A DNA stretch of 64,000 nt from an uncultured Flavobacteriales bacterium (GCA_946480815.1 CAMLLB010000014.1:16706-80705); one strand, 5' to 3'; shown: positions 33,218 to 43,202, counted from the first letter of the stretch. Notes: generated from the sequence alone by a model not told the origin. A program made the numbers and translations.

Positions 33218-34288
33218 TTATTTGGTTGCGTCAACCGCAAACATTAACACTAATTTCCCTGATGAGTCGTAAATATTAAATACCTGTTCAGCAAAATCAA
33301 CCGTTAATCCTTTGCTTCCCAAAATTTCCATAAAACGGCGTTCGGTAGTTGCAACCAACTCGTCGGTACACATCATTTTTGTAGAAATAATATCGGAGAA
33401 AACCACCGTATTTCGTGTTGTGGACATATTCCCGGAAATGCGGTTACAGCCATTGCTCCCTGTAAATGAATTATTTGACATATCCATCTTTAAAGCCGCG
33501 TTGGTTTTTTTAATAGAAACACCATCCATTTGGATCAATTTCAAATTCTGCTGATTAAAGTAATTCCAGGGAGTTTTTTCAGGCCTTCCGCCGCTGGTTG
33601 CTGACGGATCTTGTGGAAATGGCTTCGTTCCTGTTTCAAAAACGAAAACCTCTTTTTTCTTCGATTTCCAGATCATTACATTCCCTTGATGAGAAATCTT
33701 GAATGACTTATCAGAAATTGATTTCAAAAACTCATCTTCAATATTGCTTTGGATATCCGGGCAAGCCATTTTGGTTGATGCAGCGGATTTTACGCAAATC
33801 TTCGTTTGCTTCTTGTTCATTTTGATCCCGGCAGTAAAGTTGTTACATCCGCTTTTACCCGAAATATGCTGAAATGTACTGTCGAAACTAAGAGAAACAT
33901 CCGCATCCGATACTTCCTTTCCGTTCATACGAATGACTTTATAAATCACTCCTTCGCTTCCGCTGACCATTGGAGTAATGGAAATAATCTTGTCCAATTT
34001 GTACAGATATTTGGACAAATCCTGTGGAACCGGTTCAGGTCGTTCTGTTTCGATTACATCAATGACATACCGATTGCCCGGAACATAGTCAAAACCCTTG
34101 ATCCGCTCATAAAACAATTCCCAGGTTTTAGATCCTTCTTTTTTGACCTGGAAACACTCTTGAGCCATCATTCGACGGCATGGAACGCATTCTTCCTTTA
34201 CTGTCATCCGGATCACCTTTTGCCCAAACACAACTGTTTGTGTAAGCAACAATATCATTAATAAACCAATGCTTTTCATACGATTCAT
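33218..34288 (-). CDS. DUF4377 plus two META domains, secreted
   Basis: 356 residues. Signal peptide ends at VVFGQ. A DUF4377-like domain (about 25-105) shows VKEECVPCRRMMAQECFQVK and YERIKGFDYVPGNRY. Two META (HslJ-type) domains follow, about 113-225 (SGKSGCNNFTAGIKM, STKMACP) and 240-352 (GSNGCNRISGNMSTT, STKMMCTDE), each with the usual cysteine pair. META proteins are linked to heat and drug tolerance in the envelope. Duplication of META behind DUF4377 is a fusion of envelope stress modules seen in Bacteroidota. Confidence 0.8.
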   Translation of the reverse strand: MNRMKSIGLLMILLLTQTVVFGQKVIRMTVKEECVPCRRMMAQECFQVKKEGSKTWELFYERIKGFDYVPGNRYVIDVIETERPEPVPQDLSKYLYKLDKIISITPMVSGSEGVIYKVIRMNGKEVSDADVSLSFDSTFQHISGKSGCNNFTAGIKMNKKQTKICVKSAASTKMACPDIQSNIEDEFLKSISDKSFKISHQGNVMIWKSKKKEVFVFETGTKPFPQDPSATSGGRPEKTPWNYFNQQNLKLIQMDGVSIKKTNAALKMDMSNNSFTGSNGCNRISGNMSTTRNTVVFSDIISTKMMCTDELVATTERRFMEILGSKGLTVDFAEQVFNIYDSSGKLVLMFAVDATK

Positions 34289-34347
34289 TTTGTCCTCAAT
34301 TTACAAATTTGCTGCCAAACTTTTCGACATCCATGCGAATATAAAAA

Positions 34348-34367
34348 AAGCTCCCCGAAGGAAGCTT
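34348..34367 (-). terminator. Minus-strand hairpin with T-run, possible terminator
   Basis: An 8-position stem with one mismatch (AAGCTCCC / GGAAGCTT) and a 4-base loop. On the minus strand a run of seven T follows. It lies between two divergent starts, so it may stop readthrough from the long T9SS gene at 34778-37684. Confidence 0.5.
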
Positions 34368-34434
34368 CGTTCTGAAAGTTTTATACTTCCGATGTGAATC
34401 CGATTTCCTATATTGCATTATTAATGAAACGATT

Positions 34435-34773
34435 ATGAAAGCACTATACTTAATTTTTATCGGAACGCTGTTGAGTTTCAGTTCCAATGCACAAAATTTC
34501 GTAAATGAACCGAAAGGAAGTTATGGAGGTGACGGAAAAAATGCACCCAATCTCCAATTGAACGAAAATCACACGTTTATTTATACGGACCTTACCAACC
34601 CATCCAAACCGATTCTTGCGGAAGGCACCTGGTCATTGGAAAACAATGAATTGATCTTACAATCGGATTCCAAAGCACGCCTGAATAAAAAATACACCGT
34701 GATTCGTGACGGATTATGCGTTAAGACCCGAAAGAATTTTGCTTTCTATACGCTATGTAATTGCAAATTCTAG
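34435..34773 (+). CDS. Small secreted protein, lipocalin-like
   Basis: 112 residues with a signal peptide (LYLIFIGTLLSFSSNAQ). The mature region has WSLENNELIL and NHTFIYTDLT, the look of a short lipocalin-like or copper-resistance-NlpE-like beta unit that records how a value differs from a reference strand. Two cysteines lie near the C-terminus (TLCNCKF). It ends 4 bases from the convergent T9SS gene. Function unknown. Confidence 0.6.
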   Translation: MKALYLIFIGTLLSFSSNAQNFVNEPKGSYGGDGKNAPNLQLNENHTFIYTDLTNPSKPILAEGTWSLENNELILQSDSKARLNKKYTVIRDGLCVKTRKNFAFYTLCNCKF

Positions 34774-34777
34774 GTGT

Positions 34778-37684
34778 TTACCTCATCATATTCAAATGAC
34801 CATTGAAAACCTCGTAACGGTCATCATCCAGGTTCTTGATCCGGATTGTCCAGGTGTAAATTCCTGCCTGCACCAATTTCCCCTGGTAAGTTCCGTCCCA
34901 ACCTTTCGCCGCATCGTGTGATTCAAACAGGGTTTCTCCCCAACGATCATAGATCGTGAATGAATAATTCTGGAGATCATAACCTGCTGTGATTACCGGT
35001 GCAAATACATTGTTGAATTCGTCTCCATCCGGGGTGAATGAATTGGGAACATAGATGATTTTATTGTCCTTGACTACAATCACCAAACTTGCTGCATCAA
35101 CACAACCGTTTGAACTGGTAACCGTGAGTGTCACCGGATAATTCCCAGGAACCTGGGGAAATTCATGGTTCGGATTCTCCAAATTACTGTTATCCCCGTC
35201 TCCGAAATTCCAAAAATAACTGTCTCCGTTCACCGAATGATTAGTAAAATGAGTCGTTGTTTCGGTTTGCGGAAGTACTTGCGGACTTGCACTGAAACCC
35301 GCATCCGGAATTGGGAAAACTGCAATATAATTGGTTTTTGTTGTACTGGAAGAACAACCGTTCCGGGTATTCGTCAAAGTGATGGAATAGGTTCCCGCGG
35401 TATTGAAGGTATGATCTGCCGTTCCAATTGTATTGGCAGTGGTATTATCTCCAAAGTCCCAGGAAGATCCTGCTACTGATGGGTCGGAAGTAAAATGAAC
35501 AGTAACCGGGCTGCAGCCACTCAAAACATCTGCTGAAAAATCGGAATCCGGTAAGGGATTTACAACAATATCCATGGAATTTGTCCCACCACAGCCTTGT
35601 GTGTGAACATAGGTGATTGTATGTGTCCCGGCACCCGCAGTTACCGGATCGAAAATGCCTGTCGGGGCCGTAATTCCGGTACCCGACCAGGTTCCACCCG
35701 GAATATCAGCTGTTAAACTTACCGGTACAATAGTATTTTCACAGAAAGGACCGGCTGGGGTCAGATTTGGCGTTACCGGATTGTTTACCGTGATCGACAT
35801 ACTGGTTGTTGTGGCACATTGTCCAGCATCCGGTGTAAATGTATACGTACCGGAGGAAGTATTGCTCACTATTGCCGGAGACCAGGTACCGCTTATTGAA
35901 TTATCCGAGGTTGCAGATAAAACCGGCGCGGCATCACCGGAACAAAGCGCCGGAATTTGATTAAATGCTGGTGTAAGAGCAGCATCCACAATGATCGCTA
36001 CTGTTACCGGGGCAGCGCAAGGGTTTCCGGTTGGAGTAAAGGTATAGTTGCTCGTTCCGGCAATCAAAGTGCTTACCGTTGCCGGCGACCAGGCTCCCGT
36101 AACACCATTGTCCGAAGTGGTCGGTAACGTTTGTGGTGTTGCATTCAAACAGTATTGCGGATGTGTCGGGAAAGTCGGAGTAATCGAATTATCCACCGTA
36201 ACGGAAATAGTGACAGGTGTATTGGAACATTGTCCGGCATTCGGTGTAAAGGTGTAGGTGCCGGAAGCAGTGTTGCTGATTGCATTGGGCGACCAGGTTC
36301 CTGCAACAAGTGGGACATTTGTCTGAACCGGGAAAGCAGGAGCTGTCTGACCTGAACAAAAAGCAGGAACAGCAGCAAAAGTTGGGGTAATTGCCGGACT
36401 TACCGTAATGGTAACCGTTTCTACGGAGGTACAACCCGTTGAAGAGGTGGCATTTAGGATTGCTACATAGGTTCCGGTACTCGGATAAGTTACGCTGTGA
36501 GGTCCCGGCCCGGTTGCACTGGCAGGAGTTCCCGGACCATTTGCAAAGTTCCAGCTCAACGTATTGTAGCCAGTTGATGTATTTCCGTCCAGGGAAACCG
36601 CCACTCCCGGACATACTATAAAAGGGCCTCCTGTAATATTCGCATCCGGACCCACGAAGGTTCCGGTTCCGCCCCAGTTCAACGTAAATCCGTTGGTTGC
36701 GTTCGTATTGTTGATCAGAACCGCATAGCTCGTACCAACGGTCATATTGAGCTGTTGCACATAGGCATCTTCGATTCCCGACCATCCGATCGCTTCATTT
36801 TGATCTGTGGAAGTGGCATTCATCCCCGTACTCGCGTTTCCATTGATAAAAGAAGTAGCCGAACAGCGGATTGCCGTTCTGGGCCCGCAAGGATCTGAAG
36901 TACTTAACTGGAAAACAATAAAATCAATATCGTCCATTTGGTTTGCGGGAATGATGTCCATGGTTAGTGTCCCCGCTGTCTGACAGGTCCAGGTATACCA
37001 AACCGAATTCGTTTCAAAAATCCCGAAACCGGATAAACAGGTACCTGCGTTTTCATTGTTATTTACTCCACCACTTATCAGGTTAGTGACACTGATCGAG
37101 TTTTTATTACACAACCTTCCTGCTCCGTTGCAATCAGCGGATGCACTTGGTGGCGGTGTGTAATTATTAATGCACAACTGGAATGTTCCCCGTTGGGCCG
37201 AAGTAGTACTGATACGGATAAAATAGGTTGTTCCCTGCACTAATCCGGAATTAAATAACTGCGAATCAGGTGAACCTCCCGTTCCATTGGTACAGCCACC
37301 GGGAAGTTGTGTGAGTGTTCCGGCACATGTACCGGTATAAATGGCAATGCGTGGTTGCTGGATCGTAGCTCCATTTACAGAGATCAGCACATTGGTCCCG
37401 ATAGCAACAAATGAAAACCACACATCCGATGTAGCGCTCGCTGTCCAGCAGGAGCCCACGGAAAATCCGCTCGCGGTAGATCCTGAATTGGTATATTGTG
37501 TGGCGGAAGAACAATAATTGGTGACATTGGTCAACGTCAACGCCGTAGCACAGTCATCTCCCTGGGCTTTTGCACCAAAAGAAAAAAACAGCAGCAAAAC
37601 GAATAACAGACCTCGTGAAAGAATCAGTGAACGGCTTCTTTTGTTATAGGTCTCATTCGATAAAAATAGAGGTGTGTTTTTCAT
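34778..37684 (-). CDS. T9SS type B sorted surface protein with PKD domains
   Basis: 968 residues. Long signal region with a hydrophobic core (about 23-40) ending at KAQ. The N-terminal half has two similar beta modules (about 43-175 and 180-340) with disulphide-prone cysteines. Then come four repeated ~70-residue Ig-like units (SNTASGTYTFTP, TSSGTYTFTPDAG). Two PKD domains (about 705-870) contain SSWDFGDNTTANTI and SYFWNFGDGDNS. A gliding-motility-associated C-terminal domain (about 873-968; PNSFTPDGDEFNNVF, YDRWGETLFES) is the T9SS type B signal. Probably a secreted adhesin. Confidence 0.85.
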   Translation of the reverse strand: MKNTPLFLSNETYNKRSRSLILSRGLLFVLLLFFSFGAKAQGDDCATALTLTNVTNYCSSATQYTNSGSTASGFSVGSCWTASATSDVWFSFVAIGTNVLISVNGATIQQPRIAIYTGTCAGTLTQLPGGCTNGTGGSPDSQLFNSGLVQGTTYFIRISTTSAQRGTFQLCINNYTPPPSASADCNGAGRLCNKNSISVTNLISGGVNNNENAGTCLSGFGIFETNSVWYTWTCQTAGTLTMDIIPANQMDDIDFIVFQLSTSDPCGPRTAIRCSATSFINGNASTGMNATSTDQNEAIGWSGIEDAYVQQLNMTVGTSYAVLINNTNATNGFTLNWGGTGTFVGPDANITGGPFIVCPGVAVSLDGNTSTGYNTLSWNFANGPGTPASATGPGPHSVTYPSTGTYVAILNATSSTGCTSVETVTITVSPAITPTFAAVPAFCSGQTAPAFPVQTNVPLVAGTWSPNAISNTASGTYTFTPNAGQCSNTPVTISVTVDNSITPTFPTHPQYCLNATPQTLPTTSDNGVTGAWSPATVSTLIAGTSNYTFTPTGNPCAAPVTVAIIVDAALTPAFNQIPALCSGDAAPVLSATSDNSISGTWSPAIVSNTSSGTYTFTPDAGQCATTTSMSITVNNPVTPNLTPAGPFCENTIVPVSLTADIPGGTWSGTGITAPTGIFDPVTAGAGTHTITYVHTQGCGGTNSMDIVVNPLPDSDFSADVLSGCSPVTVHFTSDPSVAGSSWDFGDNTTANTIGTADHTFNTAGTYSITLTNTRNGCSSSTTKTNYIAVFPIPDAGFSASPQVLPQTETTTHFTNHSVNGDSYFWNFGDGDNSNLENPNHEFPQVPGNYPVTLTVTSSNGCVDAASLVIVVKDNKIIYVPNSFTPDGDEFNNVFAPVITAGYDLQNYSFTIYDRWGETLFESHDAAKGWDGTYQGKLVQAGIYTWTIRIKNLDDDRYEVFNGHLNMMR

Positions 37685-37792
37685 CGACGTCAGTAATAAT
37701 CCAGAAGATTAGTTTCTTCTAAGCTATTAACGTAATCAATATGAAGAAGTTGCTTTAACTACGGGGATTTAACGAAACCATATCCCCTCAAA

Positions 37793-39283
37793 TTATTCTT
37801 TCACAAATTTAGCCCTAAAGTTATCCATAAGCACAAAATAAACTCCGGGTTCCAGTTCGGAAATACGTATTGATTTATTATTCGAAATACTCGCCGCATA
37901 ACATTCTTCTCCGAGCAAATTGACAATCGTTATAGTGCCTTCTGCTATTGGAGACTCTACAAATATCCAATCATTTCCCGGATTAGGATAAACTTTTATC
38001 TGTTGAGTCTGTCCGTTTTCATTTAAGCTTGCTGTTGAAACTGCTCCTTCCTGCAGAACCAAAACAGTATCGGTAAAAACTCCGGCAGTTATTACAACAA
38101 ATCCCGACCGTGGAGAAGTATTCGTATTTTCAGAAATAATCGCATTGAAAGTTCCATTTCCTGTTCCATTTGCAGGTGTTGGAGCAATCCAGCTTTCTGT
38201 TGCAGTTGCTGACCATGGGCTACCGGTATAATAAGACACATTTACAATTGCAGATGCTCCTGCCGCAACTGCGGTAATAGTATCAGGACTTGTTTGCAAA
38301 GGTGAAGCCAATTGCTTCACAATAACCGTATCCGTATCGTTTGCATTGGAAATATAAATACTTGCATATCGGATATCACCATTGTTCAGAACAGCATCAA
38401 AACTGCTCCCATCCTGCCAGGTGAAATACCCCTTGTTTCCCGAAACTAAATTCAAATTCAACCACGATTCTGAGCAACTCATGGTCCACCCAAGTTTGGA
38501 ACTAAATTCAATACCCGTACTTGAACTTGCTGTTGCAGGAATTTCTATCGTGTCAGTAGCTGTTTGTAAATCGCCGGACATCGGCTCAATACCGAAAATA
38601 TAATTGGTCGGGGTAAATGTTCCGGCAGGATTTGTGACGCTGGTTATGTCGTAATACCCATTATAAGTACCGCTCCATCCAAAATTCAAATGGAATTGGT
38701 CGGAACCATTGTATCCATCAATTAAGTAAAAGTGGTTACCTCCCTTTGCCAGAACAGGTCTTCCTGCATCCAGCTCTGCCTTAATTGCTGCAATCCGCTC
38801 TGCCAGGGTTGGAAAAATAAAATTCGCAGATAATTTCATGCGCGGGGAATATCCAAAGAAACGCTTCATGGCATCCGGAGCAAAAAAAGAATTGGAACTG
38901 GTACCGCTCCATTGCATATCAACAGCTACACCTATTTGATAGAGCATTTTAGCTACCTCAGGATTTGCAGAAGTTACATTATTCGGCATCAGAGAATAAT
39001 CATATGTCTGAATGTCAAAATCCACGCAGTGCAAAGGATCCGCATCGTTGCAATAATTTCCTCCGAATGTCTCCGATGGGTAGTTATAATACTTGAAAAT
39101 TTGTCCGATCGCCGTTGAATTGCAACCGGTATATGCTTTTCCGCAGGAACCCCCGGAACCTACCGTTGGACAGTCGCTATTGTAATAGCAGGTCTGATTC
39201 CAGGTTGTTGTGAGAAACGGTGCAACCTGGGAAATACTCATCAATGAGATAAGGACCATAAATGCAGTAGGAAGTAGTTTCAT
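37793..39283 (-). CDS. C10 (streptopain-like) cysteine protease with BACON domains and T9SS signal
   Basis: 496 residues from ATG 39283; a start at 39331 would add 16 residues before the signal peptide. Signal peptide ends at SISQ. The catalytic domain begins almost at once: C54 in TGCNSTAIGQIFKYY and H184 in GNHFYLIDGY, then HLNFGWSG. The usual ~100-residue inhibitory propeptide of C10 enzymes is absent. Two BACON-type modules (about 235-410) and a type A T9SS sorting domain (about 425-496; IKVYPNPGNDWIFVES) follow. Secreted protease, perhaps active as made. Confidence 0.85.
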   Translation of the reverse strand: MKLLPTAFMVLISLMSISQVAPFLTTTWNQTCYYNSDCPTVGSGGSCGKAYTGCNSTAIGQIFKYYNYPSETFGGNYCNDADPLHCVDFDIQTYDYSLMPNNVTSANPEVAKMLYQIGVAVDMQWSGTSSNSFFAPDAMKRFFGYSPRMKLSANFIFPTLAERIAAIKAELDAGRPVLAKGGNHFYLIDGYNGSDQFHLNFGWSGTYNGYYDITSVTNPAGTFTPTNYIFGIEPMSGDLQTATDTIEIPATASSSTGIEFSSKLGWTMSCSESWLNLNLVSGNKGYFTWQDGSSFDAVLNNGDIRYASIYISNANDTDTVIVKQLASPLQTSPDTITAVAAGASAIVNVSYYTGSPWSATATESWIAPTPANGTGNGTFNAIISENTNTSPRSGFVVITAGVFTDTVLVLQEGAVSTASLNENGQTQQIKVYPNPGNDWIFVESPIAEGTITIVNLLGEECYAASISNNKSIRISELEPGVYFVLMDNFRAKFVKE

Positions 39284-39398
39284 AGAAGCAGTTTTGCTTA
39301 TGACGTCGGCACGGTTAAATGGTTGGAACAAAAATCAATGTAGAGGGAAAAATTTTCACCTTGAATGATTAACGAAATGAGCTTTATTGTAAGATAGC

Positions 39399-40802
39399 TT
39401 ACTTCCCGATACAAAACTTGCTGAAGATATTCGCCAGCAAATCGTCTTCCGAGATCTGACCGGTAATACTGCCCAGCCAGAACATGGCCTGGCGGATATC
39501 CATGGCTACAAAATCTCCGGTGATGTTTGTTTCCAGTCCCCATTTTGCTTTTTCAAGGGAATCCTGCGTTTTTTCCAGGGCATCCAGGTGACGCGCATTG
39601 GTAACAATGGTATCGGATTGTGTATTGAACGAACCTAAAATCTGTTGAGACAACCAGGTCTTCAATTCGCTTATTCCACTCCCGTTTTTCGCACTGATCG
39701 GCAGGAACGGAGTTTGGAATTCCCAAGTCGTATTACCTTGATCGGAACGTAGATCGTATTTGTTTCCGATCACCAAAAAATGTGCTCCCGGATGACTTTT
39801 CGCCTGCTCATCCGCCCAACGACCGGTTTCTTCGGAACTCATTGATAAATGTCCTTCCCGGGAAGCATTGTCACCGCTGAAATCACTTAACATCAACACA
39901 ATTTTCGCTTGTTTGATCTTATCCAATGAACGCTGAATACCCAACGCTTCGATTTCTTCAGCTGCCTCGTCCCGGATTCCCGCAGTATCGATTAAACGGA
40001 AAAGGATCCCGTCAATATTTAAAGTTTCTTCGATCACATCGCGGGTGGTTCCTGCAATGTTACTCACGATCGCCCGGTCTTCACCGAGTAATTGGTTCAA
40101 AAGCGTACTTTTCCCGGTATTCGGTGCACCTACAATTGCCACAGGAACTCCGTTCTTCAACACATTTCCCAATTCAAAAGATTGGATGAGTCTTCGAACG
40201 TACGCTAACACCTCGTTTACCAAAGCCAGCAATTCCGTGCGGTCTGCAAACTCCACATCTTCTTCTGCGAAATCCAGTTCCAGTTCCACCAGGGAAGCAA
40301 AATGGATCAGTTTTTCTCTCAAATCCCGTAATTCATTTGAAAAGGATCCACGCATCTGGTTCATAGCTACTTCATGTGAACGTGCAGACTCAGAAGCGAT
40401 GAGGTCGGAAACGGCTTCTGCCTGGCTCAGGTCCATTCTTCCGTTTAAGAACGCCCGCATGGTAAATTCTCCCGGCTTTGCCAATTCACAACCATTTGCC
40501 AAAAGCAAACGGATAATCTCCTGCTGGATGAACACAGAGCCGTGACAAGCAATTTCAACGGTATTCTCTCCTGTAAAGCTATGTCCTTCGTGAAAGATCG
40601 TAACCACCACCTCATCCAAAACAGAGCCATCCGTGTTCTTCAATCGAACGAAATGCGCACTGTGAGAAGCCGCTTGCTCAAACGATTTCCCGGCAACTTT
40701 TGATAAGATCGAAATGGCATCCGGACCCGATAAACGGATCAATGCAATTGCACCCATTCCCGGAGCAGTTGATAAAGCACAAATGGTTTTTGGAGAAAGC
40801 AT
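39399..40802 (-). CDS. mnmE: tRNA modification GTPase MnmE
   Basis: 467 residues, normal length. N-terminal folate-binding domain (about 1-118; IALIRLSGPDAISILSK), helical domain, and an inserted GTPase domain (about 215-375) with GAPNTGKSTLLNQLL, the DTAG switch and NKYD. The protein ends with the diagnostic CIGK (C464). With MnmG it adds carboxymethylaminomethyl to uridine 34 of certain tRNAs. A dispersed palindrome sits upstream of its start. Confidence 0.95.
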   Translation of the reverse strand: MLSPKTICALSTAPGMGAIALIRLSGPDAISILSKVAGKSFEQAASHSAHFVRLKNTDGSVLDEVVVTIFHEGHSFTGENTVEIACHGSVFIQQEIIRLLLANGCELAKPGEFTMRAFLNGRMDLSQAEAVSDLIASESARSHEVAMNQMRGSFSNELRDLREKLIHFASLVELELDFAEEDVEFADRTELLALVNEVLAYVRRLIQSFELGNVLKNGVPVAIVGAPNTGKSTLLNQLLGEDRAIVSNIAGTTRDVIEETLNIDGILFRLIDTAGIRDEAAEEIEALGIQRSLDKIKQAKIVLMLSDFSGDNASREGHLSMSSEETGRWADEQAKSHPGAHFLVIGNKYDLRSDQGNTTWEFQTPFLPISAKNGSGISELKTWLSQQILGSFNTQSDTIVTNARHLDALEKTQDSLEKAKWGLETNITGDFVAMDIRQAMFWLGSITGQISEDDLLANIFSKFCIGK

Positions 40803-40809
40803 TCTGCAA

Positions 40810-40841
40810 AATTACGAATTACGAATCACGAATGCCGAATT
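40810..40841. repeat. AATTACGAATTACGAAT-type repeat
   Basis: Tandem AATTACG/AATCACG/AATGCCG words, related to the motifs at 23809 and 31324, just upstream of mnmE. Confidence 0.45.
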
Positions 40842-40855
40842 TATGAAGTCAAAAT

Positions 40856-40883
40856 GTAGGTATGCAATTAATCGCATACCTAC
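40856..40883. repeat. GTAGGTATGC palindrome, copy 4
   Basis: Arms GTAGGTATGCAATT and AATCGCATACCTAC pair with one mismatch; the centre is again ATTAAT. It lies 11 bases after the stop of the T9SS protein gene (minus strand) and about 50 bases upstream of mnmE. Confidence 0.7.
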
Positions 40884-40893
40884 TGATTGTTAT

Positions 40894-42327
40894 CTAGTTC
40901 TTCACAAAAGCTTTCACGGAAATGCCTGTTTCGTGTTCAATTACCAGGAAGTATTTCCCGCCTTGAATAGAGCTTACATCGATGGATTCAAAACCACTTG
41001 CTTTGGAAAGAACAGTTCTTCCCGAAAGATCCAAAACAGTAATCGATTCCACGTTCTTCAATTCACCGAGGTTTACTTTTATTAGTTGGTTCACCGGGTT
41101 CGGATACAATTCAAAATCACCGAACGATGCTTCTTCCAAACCGGCACAACTTTGAACGGTAACTGTGAATACGGCACTGTTCGAACATCCGTTCGCATCT
41201 GTTCCTGTAACAGTATAGACTTGAGTCGAAGACGGTGTTGCAGAAACGTTTTGACCGGTAGAACTGCTCAAAGATCCCGCAGGGCTCCATAGAAAAGCAA
41301 CACCTCCGGAGGCTGTCAATGATGCTGAGTTTCCGCTGCAGATAACTCCGTTTGCAGGAGTAGATGAAATGGAAACTGATGGCGGAATTACGACCGAGAT
41401 ATCATTGCCATTGTCTGTTCCAATAGTTACCGGATCCGATGCATCTACACGAATGCGGTATCCGGTCCCACCAGCTAGTCCGCTTGGAATAGTTGCTGAA
41501 ATACTTAAGCTTCCGGTAGCGGACGAAGATAAGGTACCGATTGCAGTTGGAGCAGCAAAAGAACCACTGCCATCCGACAATTGAGCAGTGTATACGTTTC
41601 CGGCATTCACGGTCCCTGTAACTGTGAACGGAACCGAAATATTTGCACTGTTATTGGAACAATAAGTTGTATTTGTAATAGCCCCGGTACCAACGGTAGC
41701 CCCTGCCCCGGAAGTTCCGGTAATTTTCAACTCATCGATAGCAAATGCAGGATCGTTCCCCGCAGCCCCATTTTGCCATCTGAAGCGGAATTTCAACGAT
41801 GCCGTGTTGTCAAACGCCGGTAAATTAATGGATGCATTGGTCCAGGAAGAAACCCCGGAATATTGGCCCGTAGCTGCAGTCCATACAGTTCCACCGTCTG
41901 TAGAATACTCTACAACACCGTACGACGTTCCGGCTGCTCCGGCACACAAATAGATAAATTCAAGTGTCACATTGGTATATCCTGTCGTTGAAATTGCAGT
42001 TGTTTGCGTTGCACTTTGATTGGAAGAAGAACCGGTATCGAATGATGCGTTACAGATTCCAAAACCGCAGGCCTGCGAATTGTAAATGTGCAGGTAAGCG
42101 GAATTTGGTCCGTTAGTTACACCACCCGGTTCATCAGGGGTATCGGGAACAAGATTAAACCCTGAGTTATCCACGTATTCCGAATTCAAAACCCATTGGT
42201 TATTACCGGAACCACCATTCAATGTCCAGTTTCCTGCACCCGATTCAAAATTGTCCTGGAAAAGTGTCGTTTGAGCATGAGTTGACAAGCCCGTAAAAAG
42301 GGCACTACATAGTAATAGTTTTTTCAT
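40894..42327 (-). CDS. T9SS-sorted secreted protein with repeat modules
   Basis: 477 residues from ATG 42327; the in-frame start at 42378 adds 17 residues before the signal. Signal peptide ends at THAQ. A jelly-roll-like module (about 25-200; FQDNFESGAGNWTLNGG) is followed by Ser/Thr/Gly-rich modules (about 205-395) and a type A T9SS sorting domain (about 400-477; FELYPNPVNQLIKVNLG). No catalytic residues recognised; probably a cell-surface or secreted adhesive protein, possibly binding a carbohydrate through the jelly roll. Confidence 0.75.
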   Translation of the reverse strand: MKKLLLCSALFTGLSTHAQTTLFQDNFESGAGNWTLNGGSGNNQWVLNSEYVDNSGFNLVPDTPDEPGGVTNGPNSAYLHIYNSQACGFGICNASFDTGSSSNQSATQTTAISTTGYTNVTLEFIYLCAGAAGTSYGVVEYSTDGGTVWTAATGQYSGVSSWTNASINLPAFDNTASLKFRFRWQNGAAGNDPAFAIDELKITGTSGAGATVGTGAITNTTYCSNNSANISVPFTVTGTVNAGNVYTAQLSDGSGSFAAPTAIGTLSSSATGSLSISATIPSGLAGGTGYRIRVDASDPVTIGTDNGNDISVVIPPSVSISSTPANGVICSGNSASLTASGGVAFLWSPAGSLSSSTGQNVSATPSSTQVYTVTGTDANGCSNSAVFTVTVQSCAGLEEASFGDFELYPNPVNQLIKVNLGELKNVESITVLDLSGRTVLSKASGFESIDVSSIQGGKYFLVIEHETGISVKAFVKN

Positions 42328-42404
42328 AGTAGAAGTGTTAATGTGCCGCAATTTAGAACACAGACTTCTAATTTCCAAACTTGTTAGTTTGTTAACATAT
42401 TCAA

Positions 42405-43202
42405 CTACAAATCTTTACGATTCAAACGAAACAAGGCAATGGCATAGAACATCCCCATGAATAGTAATGACAATACCGCAACCTGCCACATATCTAATAT
42501 GTAAAACTCTCGCTGGTGTTTCGGGTCGGGATTGCTCATTAAAATCTCCCGGAAGAAAGGTAATGGCGTTAGTTTTGAAATGTTGTTCATTGGCATAAAT
42601 GCATAAACTGATTCCGGCAAGAAAATACCGACCACCACTTCCACGAACAACACCCCGTAAAACAGGACGATCGTCACGGCAGGACGAGTCAAAAGTACTG
42701 ACAATAAGAAAGCCAATCCGAAATAACAAAGTGTTTGGATAAAAAACAGGCCGATGTAATGTATATTAGTATACCAATCCAGTCCTTTGCCTTGAGACAA
42801 TCCGAAAATTGTTCCTACGATAAAAACATAAGCCGTAGCTACCAAGGAAAGAAAAAGGATCACAATAAACTTGGATGCGATCACTTGTCTTTTAGTTAAC
42901 CCGTCAATGATATGCTGTCTCAATGTGCGATTAGAAAATTCATTGGTAGCAAGGATGATCACCACTACCGCAAGCAGTAGGTTGAAGTAGCTGCCTGTAT
43001 AGGTTATCAGGTTCCAGATATTCGGAAAAGAGAACATGGTCTCCGAATTGGGGAATAGGTGCAGTTCCTTATTTAGGCGCTCAAAAAATGCGTTCATTCC
43101 CAATAATGCCAACGGAATCAAAGCCATGTAAATTACCAGGATAACCTTAACTGAAGTGAGTTTCTTGATTTTGATCCACTCGATCTGAATTAACTTTTTC
43201 AT
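42405..43202 (-). CDS. ABC-2 type transporter permease
   Basis: 265 residues with six membrane segments (about 18-38, 65-88, 105-128, 142-165, 172-195, 236-257). It overlaps the ATPase gene by 4 bases (ATGA), so the two form one exporter. This class moves drugs, lipids or antimicrobial peptides outward. The substrate is unknown; no further subunit lies beside it. Confidence 0.85.
   Translation of the reverse strand: MKKLIQIEWIKIKKLTSVKVILVIYMALIPLALLGMNAFFERLNKELHLFPNSETMFSFPNIWNLITYTGSYFNLLLAVVVIILATNEFSNRTLRQHIIDGLTKRQVIASKFIVILFLSLVATAYVFIVGTIFGLSQGKGLDWYTNIHYIGLFFIQTLCYFGLAFLLSVLLTRPAVTIVLFYGVLFVEVVVGIFLPESVYAFMPMNNISKLTPLPFFREILMSNPDPKHQREFYILDMWQVAVLSLLFMGMFYAIALFRLNRKDL

Noticed and set aside
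36189..36785. 198-codon minus-strand frame within the large T9SS gene
   Set aside because: Lies wholly inside the true frame 34778-37684; high in Arg/Tyr/Cys repeats as shadows of repetitive Gly/Thr codons are.
36000..38000. Tandem repeats in the T9SS protein considered as CRISPR or satellite DNA
   Set aside because: They are coding repeats of Ig-like modules with diverged sequence, not spaced identical repeats.
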